The notes under the pieces: model-generated
Seen by the model: the letters and a program-made list of their open reading frames with translations, nothing else
Database searches by the model: none
What the model was told of the DNA's origin: nothing
Assembly: GCF_008271745.1 (NCBI RefSeq)
Contig: NZ_VKKZ01000024.1
Span: 62,001 to 126,000 of the forward strand
Direction: 5' to 3'
Length of the DNA stretch: 64,000 bases
DNA from: Rufibacter glacialis
GTDB taxonomy: Bacteria > Bacteroidota > Bacteroidia > Cytophagales > Hymenobacteraceae
Translations under genes and position numbers: made by a program
Part shown: in pieces, positions 44,258 to 52,146 of the stretch
How positions within the stretch are numbered: position 1 is the stretch's first letter
How the letters are laid out: each line of letters opens with the position of its first letter

Positions 44258-44272
44258 TGGCATAGTGCTTGG
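44258..44272 (+). promoter_or_regulatory. Sigma-54-like (-24/-12) promoter of the efflux operon
   Basis: TGGCAT-AGTGC-TTGG matches the RpoN consensus TGGCAC-N5-TTGC with exact spacing of GG (44259-44260) and the -12 element (44271-44272), with two mismatches. The predicted start would be near 44284, only 17 nt before the ATG and inside the purine-rich GAGGAGG stretch (44279-44285), which is a point against it. The setting with paired palindromes and an NtrC-like regulator supports it. Confidence 0.5.
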
Positions 44273-44300
44273 ATAACAGAGGAGGCAAACCTATACAGAA

Positions 44301-45551
44301 ATGGACAGAGAATTATCCCCAGCCGTAGTACAACAAGCCAAACGCCGAAGGGTGTGGCAAATAGGCGCGGCGGCCGTGGCGGTGCTGCTGGGCGTCTTGG
44401 CGTTCAGGCTGGTGCTGGAAACGAACGTCTCCAGATCAGAGCTCCGGTTTGCCACCGTAGAAGTAGGCGCCGTGGAGGCTTCTTTGACCGCTTCTGGCGT
44501 GGTAGTCCCTGAAAACGAGGAAGTCATTGCCAGTCCTATCCAGGCCAAGATTGAGCGGGTGCTGCATACGCCCGGCGACCATGTGGCGGCCGGTGAGCCC
44601 CTCCTGCTCCTGGACAAGCAGACGTCGCAAACGGCGTTTGAAAAACTTCGCGATGAGCAGCAACTGAAGCAGAACAAAACCGCCGAACTCCAGAATGACC
44701 TGCAGAAAAACGTAAACCAACTCCGCTCCCGGTACGCCGTGCAGGAAGTGCGCGTGAAAAGCCTGCAGGCGGCGCTCGCCGATGAGCAATACCTGCTCTC
44801 TATTGGTGGCGGCACCCAGGAAAACGTGAAAAAAGTGGAATTAGACCTGAAAGTGGCCTCTCTGGAACTAACCCAACTCCAACGCCAGATCCAGGATGAG
44901 CAAGCCGCCGCCCGCATCGGGATGAAAGGCGTGGGTTATGAACTGGAAATGCAGCGCCGCGACATTGGCCAACTGCAGCGCCAACTGGAACAAGCCGATG
45001 TGAAAGCCGTGCGCAAAGGCGTAGTGACGTGGGTGAACGAGGAAGTGGGCGCCACCGTGAACGCCGGGGATCCCTTGGCCCGCGTAGCCGATCTGAGCAG
45101 CTTCAAGATCAAGTCTACCATTTCAGACACCTACGCTGAGCAGTTGAAAGTAGGCGGCCCGGTCACGGTACGGGTGAACAACACAGATTTGCGCGGCGAG
45201 ATTGCCAATGTGCAGCCCAAAGTGGAGAACGGCATCATCACGTTCTATGTGCGGCTGCAGGAGAAAAACCACCCCGCCTTGCGCTCCAATCTGCGGGTAG
45301 AAGTTTTTGTGCTCACTGATTTCCGGCCCAACGTGCTGCGCGTGAAAAACGGGCCTTTCTTCACCGGCTCGCCCCAGCAGGAAGTGTTTGTGGTGCAGGG
45401 CGACAAAGCCGTGCGGCGCACCCTGAAAACCGGCGCCAGCAGCCTGGATTTCGTGGAACTGCAGGGCGACATTGCCGTGGGCGAACAGATCATCCTCTCC
45501 AACACCAAGGAGTTTGTGCACCTGCAAGAACTTCAACTCTCAGACGACTAA
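44301..45551 (+). CDS. HlyD/MacA-type periplasmic adaptor
   Basis: 416 residues. One N-terminal helix (VWQIGAAAVAVLLGVLAF, 20-37), then a lipoyl/barrel-sandwich half (GVVVPENEEVIASPIQAKIERVLHTPGDHVAAGEPLLLLD), a long coiled-coil hairpin (about 110-220), the second lipoyl half (VKAVRKGVVTWVNEEVGATVNAGDPLARVADL) and beta-barrel/membrane-proximal domains. It links an inner-membrane ABC transporter to a TolC exit duct. First gene of a five-gene export operon, behind a sigma-54-like promoter. Confidence 0.9.
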   Translation: MDRELSPAVVQQAKRRRVWQIGAAAVAVLLGVLAFRLVLETNVSRSELRFATVEVGAVEASLTASGVVVPENEEVIASPIQAKIERVLHTPGDHVAAGEPLLLLDKQTSQTAFEKLRDEQQLKQNKTAELQNDLQKNVNQLRSRYAVQEVRVKSLQAALADEQYLLSIGGGTQENVKKVELDLKVASLELTQLQRQIQDEQAAARIGMKGVGYELEMQRRDIGQLQRQLEQADVKAVRKGVVTWVNEEVGATVNAGDPLARVADLSSFKIKSTISDTYAEQLKVGGPVTVRVNNTDLRGEIANVQPKVENGIITFYVRLQEKNHPALRSNLRVEVFVLTDFRPNVLRVKNGPFFTGSPQQEVFVVQGDKAVRRTLKTGASSLDFVELQGDIAVGEQIILSNTKEFVHLQELQLSDD

Positions 45552-45563
45552 GGCCCCGTATCC

Positions 45564-47045
45564 ATGAAATCTACTCTATTATATATAGTGTTGATCAGTT
45601 TCCTGAAAATGCCGGTGGCGCAGGCCCAGCAAAGCCCGCAAAACGCAGAAACGGCACGGCGCCTGACCCTGCAGGAAACCATAGATCTGGCGCTTTCTTC
45701 GTCTACGGCCTCTAAACAAGCCGCCACCAACAAGACCAGCAGCTATTGGCAATACCGCACCTTCAAAGCCGCGTACCGTCCGCACCTGTCGCTGACCGGT
45801 ACGCTGCCAGATTTCTCCCGAAGCATTGTGCCGGTTATCCAACCAGATGGTACCACAGATTTCAAAGCCGTGTCTATCAGCAATTCTGAAGTGGGGCTGT
45901 CGGTGCGGCAGGCGGTAGGGTTCACGGGCGGCGAGATCTTTATTACCTCGCAGAGCCAGCGCTTTGATGACTTCAACCAGAGGTTGCGGCGCTACAATTC
46001 GTTTCCGGCCATCATCGGGTTTTCCCAGCCTATCTTCGGGTTCAACCAACTGGCCTGGGACAAGAAAGTAGAGCCCCTGCGGTTCCAGGAATCAGAGCGG
46101 CAGTTCTTGGAAGACCGCGAGACGGTGGCCACCACCGCTACCCAGCGTTTCTTTGAGGTGCTGTTGCAGCAGGTGAATTTTGAGATCGCCTCTAAAAACG
46201 TGGAAAACAACCAGTCCCTGTTCCGGGTGGCCCAGGAAAAGCATCGGCTGGGACGGTTGTCCAGAAACGAACTGCTGCAACTGCAACTGAGCCTCATGAA
46301 TGCGCAAATGGCCCAGGCGCAGGCGGCCACTGACCTAAAAACCATGGCCATGCAGTTTGCCGCCTTTGTAGGGCTGCCGCAGGGCGAGAAAGTAGCGGTG
46401 CAAGCCCCGGTGGAGGTGCCCACCCTGGAGGTGAAAGAGCAAACCGCTCTGGAACAAGCCCGCCTGAACCGCAAAGAACGGTTCCAGTACGAACGCCGGG
46501 TGCTGCAGGCCCAGAAAGACGTGGCCGAGGCGCGGGGCAAAGGAGGGTTCAACGCCAATTTGTACGCCACCTTCGGGCTTACCAAAAACGCCGACAACTT
46601 CCAGGAAAGCTACGTGAGGCCTGAGAACCAGCAACAGGTAGCCTTGGGGTTCAACATGCCCATCGTGGATTGGGGACGGCAGAAAGCCCGCGTGAAAACC
46701 GCTGAAGCCAACCTGCAACTCACGCAGTACACCGTGGAGCAGGAGCAGACCAACTTCGAGCAGAGTGTCTACACCCAGGTAAATCAGATTGAGTTGCTGC
46801 AGGAACGCCTTAAGATCACCGCCGCCGCAGACTCCATTGGGCAGGAACGCTATGACATCACCAAGGCCACGTTCCTGGTGGGCCGCATCAGCATCACCGA
46901 CCTGAACATCGCGCTCCAGGAAAAAGACCAGGCCCGCCGCGCCTACATTGCGGCCCTGCAAGATTTCTGGGTGGCCTATTACCGCCTGCGCGCCCTTACC
47001 CTGTATGACTTTGAACGAGGCGTGCCTTTGTTAGCAGAAAATTGA
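45564..47045 (+). CDS. TolC-family outer-membrane efflux protein
   Basis: 493 residues, signal peptide (KSTLLYIVLISFLKMPVAQAQ). It has two repeats of the outer-membrane-factor fold, the first starting RRLTLQETIDLALSSSTASKQA and the second VPTLEVKEQTALEQARLNRKERFQ. It has long alpha-barrel helices (VEQEQTNFEQSVYTQVNQIELLQERLKI) and the family motif YDITKATFLVGRISITDLN. It forms the outer-membrane duct for the HlyD-like adaptor 12 nt upstream. Intact, unlike the fragment at 1298-1747. Confidence 0.92.
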   Translation: MKSTLLYIVLISFLKMPVAQAQQSPQNAETARRLTLQETIDLALSSSTASKQAATNKTSSYWQYRTFKAAYRPHLSLTGTLPDFSRSIVPVIQPDGTTDFKAVSISNSEVGLSVRQAVGFTGGEIFITSQSQRFDDFNQRLRRYNSFPAIIGFSQPIFGFNQLAWDKKVEPLRFQESERQFLEDRETVATTATQRFFEVLLQQVNFEIASKNVENNQSLFRVAQEKHRLGRLSRNELLQLQLSLMNAQMAQAQAATDLKTMAMQFAAFVGLPQGEKVAVQAPVEVPTLEVKEQTALEQARLNRKERFQYERRVLQAQKDVAEARGKGGFNANLYATFGLTKNADNFQESYVRPENQQQVALGFNMPIVDWGRQKARVKTAEANLQLTQYTVEQEQTNFEQSVYTQVNQIELLQERLKITAAADSIGQERYDITKATFLVGRISITDLNIALQEKDQARRAYIAALQDFWVAYYRLRALTLYDFERGVPLLAEN

Positions 47046-47100
47046 TAGCGCTTTTCAAGTCTGTTTTCTGAAAACCGGGCTAAAATAGAGCACGCATTCC

Positions 47101-47241
47101 GTCCCCCTTTGAAGGGGGTAGGGGGATGACCAAGGCGGAAGAAGAACCTTAGGCAACTGCAAGGGACAAGAACAAAATGATTCTCGGGAATGCCATGATC
47201 AGCACGAGAAATCATCCCCCTACCCCCTTCAAAGGGGGACA
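47101..47241. mobile_element. 141-bp inverted-repeat (MITE-like) element
   Basis: Terminal inverted repeats of 29 bp, perfect: left begins GTCCCCCTTTGAAGGGGGTA and continues GGGGGATGA (47101-47129); right is its complement (47213-47241). The inside (83 bp) has a smaller imperfect hairpin (ATGATTCTCGGG...CACGAGAAATCAT). There is no coding capacity. The size and perfect arms suggest a non-autonomous mobile or REP-type element. It splits the export operon between duct and ABC genes. Confidence 0.55.
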
Positions 47242-47347
47242 AAGAAGTAACAGGCAACATCTGAATAAGGGCTGTTCTCCGGAAATCAGGCCTTAAACAG
47301 ATTGGAGGAAATCATCACATTGCCACATTTTCAAATCTTCAAATTTA

Positions 47348-47443
47348 CACATCAGCACATTACCACATCAGCACATTACCACATCAGCACATTACTACAT
47401 CAGCACATTACCACATCAGCACATTAACGCATTAGCACATTAT
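47348..47443. repeat. 16-bp tandem repeat, six copies, before the ABC ATPase gene
   Basis: Six head-to-tail copies of CACATCAGCACATTAC (copies 1-3 and nearly 5 exact; copy 4 one change; copy 6 diverged), total 96 bp, ending 5 bp before the ATG at 47449. No spacers, so not CRISPR. Its position replaces any normal ribosome-binding site and the copy number could vary. Confidence 0.85.
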
Positions 47444-47448
47444 AACAT

Positions 47449-48141
47449 ATGATCCAGTTACAAGACATTGAGAAAGTCTACCGCACCAAGACCATTGAAA
47501 CGGTAGCCCTGAACCGCGTGAACCTGCTGGTAGAACGGGGTGAGTTTGTGTCCATCATGGGGCCTTCTGGTTGTGGCAAGTCTACGCTGCTCAACATCAT
47601 GGGCCTGTTAGATGAGCCTACCTCTGGCTACGTGGCCATAGACGGCAAGCCGGTCAAAACGCATTCAGACCGCCAGCTGGCCAAGCTGCGCAACGAGAAA
47701 ATAGGCTTCGTGTTCCAGAGCTATCACCTGATCCATGATCTGAGTGTCGTGGACAACGTGGAGTTGCCGTTGCTGTACCGTCCTGTCTCAGCGGGGGAAC
47801 GCCGCAAGAGCGCCCTGGAGGCGCTGGAGAAAGTAGGCCTGAGCACCCGCACCAAGCATTTCCCCAGTCAACTCAGCGGGGGGCAGCGCCAGCGGGTAGC
47901 CATTGCGCGGGCCCTAGCCGGAAACCCGGAGATCATTCTGGCAGATGAGCCTACCGGAAACCTGGACAGCGTGATGGGGAACGAGATCATGGACATTCTC
48001 CTGCGCCTGAACCAGGAAGAAGGTACCACCATTGTGATGGTGACGCATGACGAGCACATGGCCCTTAAAACCAACCGCCTCATTAGGTTCTTTGACGGGC
48101 AGCAAGTGGCAGATTCCATGGTGATAGAAGCGCAGATCTAA
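47449..48141 (+). CDS. ABC transporter ATPase, MacB/LolD type
   Basis: 230 residues, complete nucleotide-binding domain: Walker A GPSGCGKST, Q-loop FVFQSYHLI, signature LSGGQRQRVAIARAL, Walker B IILADEPTGNLDS, H-loop VMVTHD. It belongs to the LolD/MacB/FtsE group that powers FtsX-like permeases to push substrates across the periplasm rather than through the inner membrane. It is 10 nt ahead of the first permease gene. Unusually, a tandem repeat immediately precedes the start codon. Confidence 0.95.
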   Translation: MIQLQDIEKVYRTKTIETVALNRVNLLVERGEFVSIMGPSGCGKSTLLNIMGLLDEPTSGYVAIDGKPVKTHSDRQLAKLRNEKIGFVFQSYHLIHDLSVVDNVELPLLYRPVSAGERRKSALEALEKVGLSTRTKHFPSQLSGGQRQRVAIARALAGNPEIILADEPTGNLDSVMGNEIMDILLRLNQEEGTTIVMVTHDEHMALKTNRLIRFFDGQQVADSMVIEAQI

Positions 48142-48151
48142 CCGCACGGCT

Positions 48152-49396
48152 ATGTTAAAGAATTACATCAAAATTGCCTGGGCGGTGCTGAAACGCCGCA
48201 AATTCTTCACCTTCATCAGCTTGTTTGGCATCAGCTTCACCTTGATGGTGCTCATGGTAGTGACATCGCTCTTTGACCATGCGTTTGGCCCCCAGATGCC
48301 GGAGCGCCAGACAGAGCGGTTGTTGTTTGTGAACATGATGCGCGAGCAAGGGGAACAAGGCTACAGTAGTAGCGGGCCACCCAGCTACTATTTCCTGGAC
48401 CGGTACGTGAAGAAGCTGCAGACCCCGGAGAAAGTCTCCATCAACTCTGTGTTCACCACGGTCAACAGCTATGTGAACAACCAGAAGCTGACCTTAGACC
48501 TCAAGCACACAGACCGGGCCTTTTGGGAGATTCTGGATTTTGAGTTCCTGGAAGGCCGGGCCTTTACCCAGCAGGAAGTAGCCAACGCCAGCCACGTGGC
48601 GGTCATCAACCAGAACACCCGCCAAAAGTACTTCGGCGATGCTCCGGCCATTGGCCAGCGCATTGAAGTGAACCAGGTGAAGTACACCGTGGTGGGGGTG
48701 GTGAAAGACGTACCCGTTCTGCGACTCAATTCTTACTCAGACGTGTGGGTGCCCATCACCTTACGCCGGAATGAATTCCTGAACGACCGCTTGCGCGGTT
48801 CCTTCTTTGCCATCATCCAGGCCAGGAAACCAGGTGACCTCCCTAAGATAAAAGAGGAGTACGCCCGCATGATGACCCAGGTGGAAATCAAGAACCCCAA
48901 GGATGTGTCTACCCTGTACTCTTTCCCAGACACCATTCTGGAAACATTTGCGCGCACTACGCTAGGGGGCAGAGGCGAAAACTCTAATGTGGGCTATTTC
49001 TACACGCTTCTGGCCTTGGCCGCCTTTCTGTTTATGCTGTTGCCTACCATCAACCTGGTGAACATCAACATCAGTCGCATTATGGAACGATCTTCTGAGA
49101 TCGGCGTCCGGAAAGCCTTTGGGGCGTCTTCCAAAGTCATCATTGGTCAGTTTGTAGTGGAGAACGTGTTCCTGACCCTGATAGGCGGTTTGCTGGGGCT
49201 CGCGTTTTCGCTTGGCGTCATGCACCTCATCAACAACAGCGGCGTCATTGCCTATGCAGACCTGGGCCTGAATGTGCGGGTGTTTGCCTGGGGTCTGCTG
49301 CTCTGCCTGGTATTCGGGCTGATTTCCGGGGTGTACCCCGCCTATAAAATGTCACGTTTACACGCCGTTGAGGCACTGAGAGGAGGTTCAAAATGA
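48152..49396 (+). CDS. MacB-type (FtsX-like) ABC permease, first subunit
   Basis: 414 residues: helix at 20-42, periplasmic MacB_PCD domain (about 50-265), then three helices (about 280-300, 330-360, 375-400) of the FtsX domain. The family segment SSEIGVRKAFGASSKVIIGQFVVENV and the end YPAYKMSRLHAVEALRGG are typical. It pairs with the next gene, whose ATG overlaps its stop codon by 4 nt. A heterodimeric MacB-like pump with HlyD and TolC is the best reading. Substrate unknown; peptide, lipid or antibiotic export are known roles. Confidence 0.9.
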   Translation: MLKNYIKIAWAVLKRRKFFTFISLFGISFTLMVLMVVTSLFDHAFGPQMPERQTERLLFVNMMREQGEQGYSSSGPPSYYFLDRYVKKLQTPEKVSINSVFTTVNSYVNNQKLTLDLKHTDRAFWEILDFEFLEGRAFTQQEVANASHVAVINQNTRQKYFGDAPAIGQRIEVNQVKYTVVGVVKDVPVLRLNSYSDVWVPITLRRNEFLNDRLRGSFFAIIQARKPGDLPKIKEEYARMMTQVEIKNPKDVSTLYSFPDTILETFARTTLGGRGENSNVGYFYTLLALAAFLFMLLPTINLVNINISRIMERSSEIGVRKAFGASSKVIIGQFVVENVFLTLIGGLLGLAFSLGVMHLINNSGVIAYADLGLNVRVFAWGLLLCLVFGLISGVYPAYKMSRLHAVEALRGGSK

Positions 49397-50574
49397 TACG
49401 CCATCTGTTTAAACTGATCTGGAACCGGAAGAAAAGTAACTTCCTGCTGATCTCTGAGATTTTCTTCTCCTTCCTGGTGCTGTTTGGAGTGCTCAGCTTT
49501 GCGCTCTACAATTACCACAACTACCGCCAGCCCCTGGGCTTTACCCATGACAATGTCTGGCAGGTCTGGATTAACCCCAACACAGATTCTACTGCCCAGA
49601 ACCTGGCGGTGCAGGAGCAATTGTTGCAGCGGGTCCGTAGCTTTCCAGAAGTGGCCCATGCTTCCCTGGCCAGTTCCAACACACCCTTCTCTTTTAACAC
49701 CATGAACGGCGACCTGACCTATGAGAAGGGCAAGGAGGTGGAGACCCACAATTTTGAGGTGCAGGATGAGTTCAAAGACGTTTTGGGCCTGCAACTAAGC
49801 CAAGGCAGATGGTTTGGGCCCCAGGATAACAGCAGCCTTCACCCGGCCATTGTGATTAACCAAAAGCTGAAAGGTGACTTGTTTGGTTCAGAAGACCCTC
49901 TGGGGAAAAAGGTATCCGCCAATGATTCTACCCACTATACGGTCATTGGAGTGGTAAACCATTTCAGACCCGCCAGTGAGTACGCGGCAGAGGAAGGCGC
50001 TTTTTTTGGCCGTATCAATCTATCTAAGGACAACAAATACGTGTGGACTGGCCTTCTCATCAAGGTGAAACCTGGTACGGGGGTGGCCTTTGAAGAGAAA
50101 ATGGTAAAGGAGATTTCGGCTATTGCCAAAGGCTGGTCAATTGAGGTGACTACGCTGGAGAAAATGCGCCAAAGTAAAGCTAAAATGACGCTGGTGCCCT
50201 TGGTGGCAATGGCGGTGGTCTGCGGGTTCCTGGTGTTCAACGTGGCCTTGGGGCTCTTTGGCGTGCTATGGTATAACATCAACAAGCGCACGTCTGAGAT
50301 AGGCCTGCGCCGGGCCATGGGCGCTACCACCCGGCAGATCAGGACTCAGTTTGTGGGCGAGGTGCTGGTGATGGCCACTTTCGGGTTGCTGCTGGGGCTG
50401 TTGCTGGCGGTGCAGTTTCCGTTGCTGCAGGTGTTTCAGCTGTCCCCGGCCATCTACTGGCAGGGCATTGGTACCGCTGCGGTGCTCATCTTTCTGCTGG
50501 TCGCGCTCTGCGCGCTTTACCCCAGCCAACAGGCCTCCCGCATACAACCGGCCGTGGCCTTGCATGAAGAGTAG
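49393..50574 (+). CDS. MacB-type (FtsX-like) ABC permease, second subunit
   Basis: 393 residues with the same layout as the preceding permease (helix 18-42; periplasmic domain; three C-terminal helices). Key segment TSEIGLRRAMGATTRQIRTQFVGEVLVM, end YPSQQASRIQPAVALHEE. The two permeases are clearly different sequences, pointing to a heterodimer. It is translationally coupled to its partner by an ATGA overlap. A strong hairpin terminator follows at 50598-50630. Confidence 0.9.
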   Translation: MIRHLFKLIWNRKKSNFLLISEIFFSFLVLFGVLSFALYNYHNYRQPLGFTHDNVWQVWINPNTDSTAQNLAVQEQLLQRVRSFPEVAHASLASSNTPFSFNTMNGDLTYEKGKEVETHNFEVQDEFKDVLGLQLSQGRWFGPQDNSSLHPAIVINQKLKGDLFGSEDPLGKKVSANDSTHYTVIGVVNHFRPASEYAAEEGAFFGRINLSKDNKYVWTGLLIKVKPGTGVAFEEKMVKEISAIAKGWSIEVTTLEKMRQSKAKMTLVPLVAMAVVCGFLVFNVALGLFGVLWYNINKRTSEIGLRRAMGATTRQIRTQFVGEVLVMATFGLLLGLLLAVQFPLLQVFQLSPAIYWQGIGTAAVLIFLLVALCALYPSQQASRIQPAVALHEE

Positions 50575-50597
50575 GATTGCTTCCTAAATCCAGCTGC

Positions 50598-50630
50598 CTT
50601 TGCGCCTGTTTTTCTGAAACAGGCGCAAAG
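50598..50630 (+). terminator. Perfect hairpin after the efflux genes
   Basis: Arms CTTTGCGCCTGTTT and AAACAGGCGCAAAG, 14 bp perfect, loop TTCTG; a member of the dispersed GTTTTCTGAAAAC-type hairpins. It separates the pump genes from the two-component pair, so the regulators may be partly read through or have their own promoter. Confidence 0.7.
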
Positions 50631-50763
50631 CACCTCTTATCAACAAGGGTTCCAGCTGGCAAACCTGAGCCAGTAACAAAAGGGTTTGTTGCCAGCACTT
50701 TCTTGTCTTGTATTTCAAAAACAGCCTAAAAACGCTACCTTCACCTTCCCGCTTCCCAAGCCC

Positions 50764-52146
50764 ATGATCCTGATTATTGACGATGATGTAGCCGTACGGG
50801 CTTCTTTGAGCTTGTTTCTGAAACAAGCCGGCTTTGCCACAGCCCAAGCCGAGGGGCCGGAAGAGGCCTTGCAAGTGGCGGCGAAACAAATGCCCCAGTT
50901 GGTGTTGATGGACATGAACTTCGCCCTGGAAACCACCGGTGAAGACGGGCTGCAGTTGCTGGCGCAATTGAAGAAGCTCTATCCGGCAGTGCCAGTCATT
51001 CTCATCACCGGTTGGGGATCCATCAACCTGGCCGTGGAAGGCATCAAAGGCGGCGCCGCCGATTTTATCACCAAGCCCTGGAACAACGACCACCTGCTCC
51101 AGTCCATCAGAACCGCGCTAGAACTGGCCCAGCCGACCGCGGAACCTACTTCAGGAAAACTCACCCGCAAATCTCTGGACGACCAGTACGACTTCTCTAT
51201 GATCGTGGGCGAAGATCCCGGGTTGCTGCAGGTGCTCCGCAACGTGGGGCAGATCAGCGCCACAGATGCCTCCGTGCTGATTGAAGGCGACAGTGGAACA
51301 GGCAAGGAGCTTATTGCGGAGGCCATCCATAGAAACAGCCACCGCCGGAAAGCGCCGTTTGTGAAGGTGAACCTGGGCGGCATCTCGGGTAGTCTGTTTG
51401 AGAGCGAGATGTTCGGGCACCGGCGTGGCGCGTTCACTGATGCCAAAGCTGACCGCGTGGGTCGTTTTGAGATGGCCAACAAGGGCACTATTTTCCTGGA
51501 TGAGATTGGCGAGCTGGACTTGAGCAGCCAGGTGAAACTGCTGCGCGTGCTGCAAGACCGTACCTATGAAGTCCTCGGCGACAGCCGCTCCCGCCACCTG
51601 GACATTAGAGTGATCTGCGCCACCAACCGCAACCTGCAGGAAATGGTGGCCGAAGGTAAATTTCGGGAGGATCTGTATTACCGCATCAACCTCATCACGG
51701 TAAAGCTGCCGGCTTTGCGCGAACGGGCGCAGGATATTCCCAGGCTGGTGCAGCATTTCGTGAATAACCTCAAGGTCACCTACCACAAGCAGGAACTGCA
51801 GGTAAGCAACAAGGCCTTGAAATGGCTGCGCGAACTGCCCTTGCCAGGAAACATCAGGGAGCTGAAGAACCTGGTGGAGCGCACGGTGCTGGTTTCCGGT
51901 AAAAGCCTGCTGGAGGTAGAGGATTTCCAGAACCAGCTGCAAGGCGGTTCCCGAAAACTGGACGAGAAACTGCTGCCCTCCGTGGGCGCCATGACCCTGG
52001 ACGAGTTGGAGGCCAACATGATCAAAAAGTCCATGGCCTATTATAGCAACAATGTAAGCAAAGTAGCCAAAGCTCTGGGTGTGAGCCGTGGTTCACTGTA
52101 CCGCAGGCTGGAGAAGTTCAACATTCCGTATGACACTGCGGAGTAA
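50764..52146 (+). CDS. NtrC-family response regulator (AAA+ enhancer-binding protein)
   Basis: 460 residues from ATG 50764 (MILIIDDD); an upstream in-frame start adds 26 residues without family match. Receiver 1-118 (phospho-acceptor Asp50). AAA+ domain about 145-385: Walker A GDSGTGKE, Walker B FLDEIGEL, sensor NRNLQ..., R-finger region REDLYYRIN. The sigma-54 contact loop reads GAFTDA (222-227) instead of GAFTGA. The C-terminal Fis-type HTH is NVSKVAKALGVSRGSLYRRL. It likely controls the upstream export operon from the paired palindromes at 44172-44202. Confidence 0.93.
   Translation: MILIIDDDVAVRASLSLFLKQAGFATAQAEGPEEALQVAAKQMPQLVLMDMNFALETTGEDGLQLLAQLKKLYPAVPVILITGWGSINLAVEGIKGGAADFITKPWNNDHLLQSIRTALELAQPTAEPTSGKLTRKSLDDQYDFSMIVGEDPGLLQVLRNVGQISATDASVLIEGDSGTGKELIAEAIHRNSHRRKAPFVKVNLGGISGSLFESEMFGHRRGAFTDAKADRVGRFEMANKGTIFLDEIGELDLSSQVKLLRVLQDRTYEVLGDSRSRHLDIRVICATNRNLQEMVAEGKFREDLYYRINLITVKLPALRERAQDIPRLVQHFVNNLKVTYHKQELQVSNKALKWLRELPLPGNIRELKNLVERTVLVSGKSLLEVEDFQNQLQGGSRKLDEKLLPSVGAMTLDELEANMIKKSMAYYSNNVSKVAKALGVSRGSLYRRLEKFNIPYDTAE

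Larger units (their letters stand above)
47046..47448. other. Intergenic region inside the efflux operon, full of repeats
   Basis: 403 bases between tolC-like and ABC ATPase genes. In order: a GTTTTCTGAAAAC hairpin (47063-47075), a 141-bp inverted-repeat element (47101-47241), a degraded GGGCTGTTCTCCGGAAATCAGGCC hairpin (47264-47291), and a 16-bp tandem repeat reaching almost to the next ATG. No gene. Confidence 0.7.

Noticed and set aside
47348-47443. Repeats as a possible CRISPR array
   Set aside because: Units are 16 bp, directly adjacent with no spacers, and there is no cas gene nearby; it is a simple tandem repeat.
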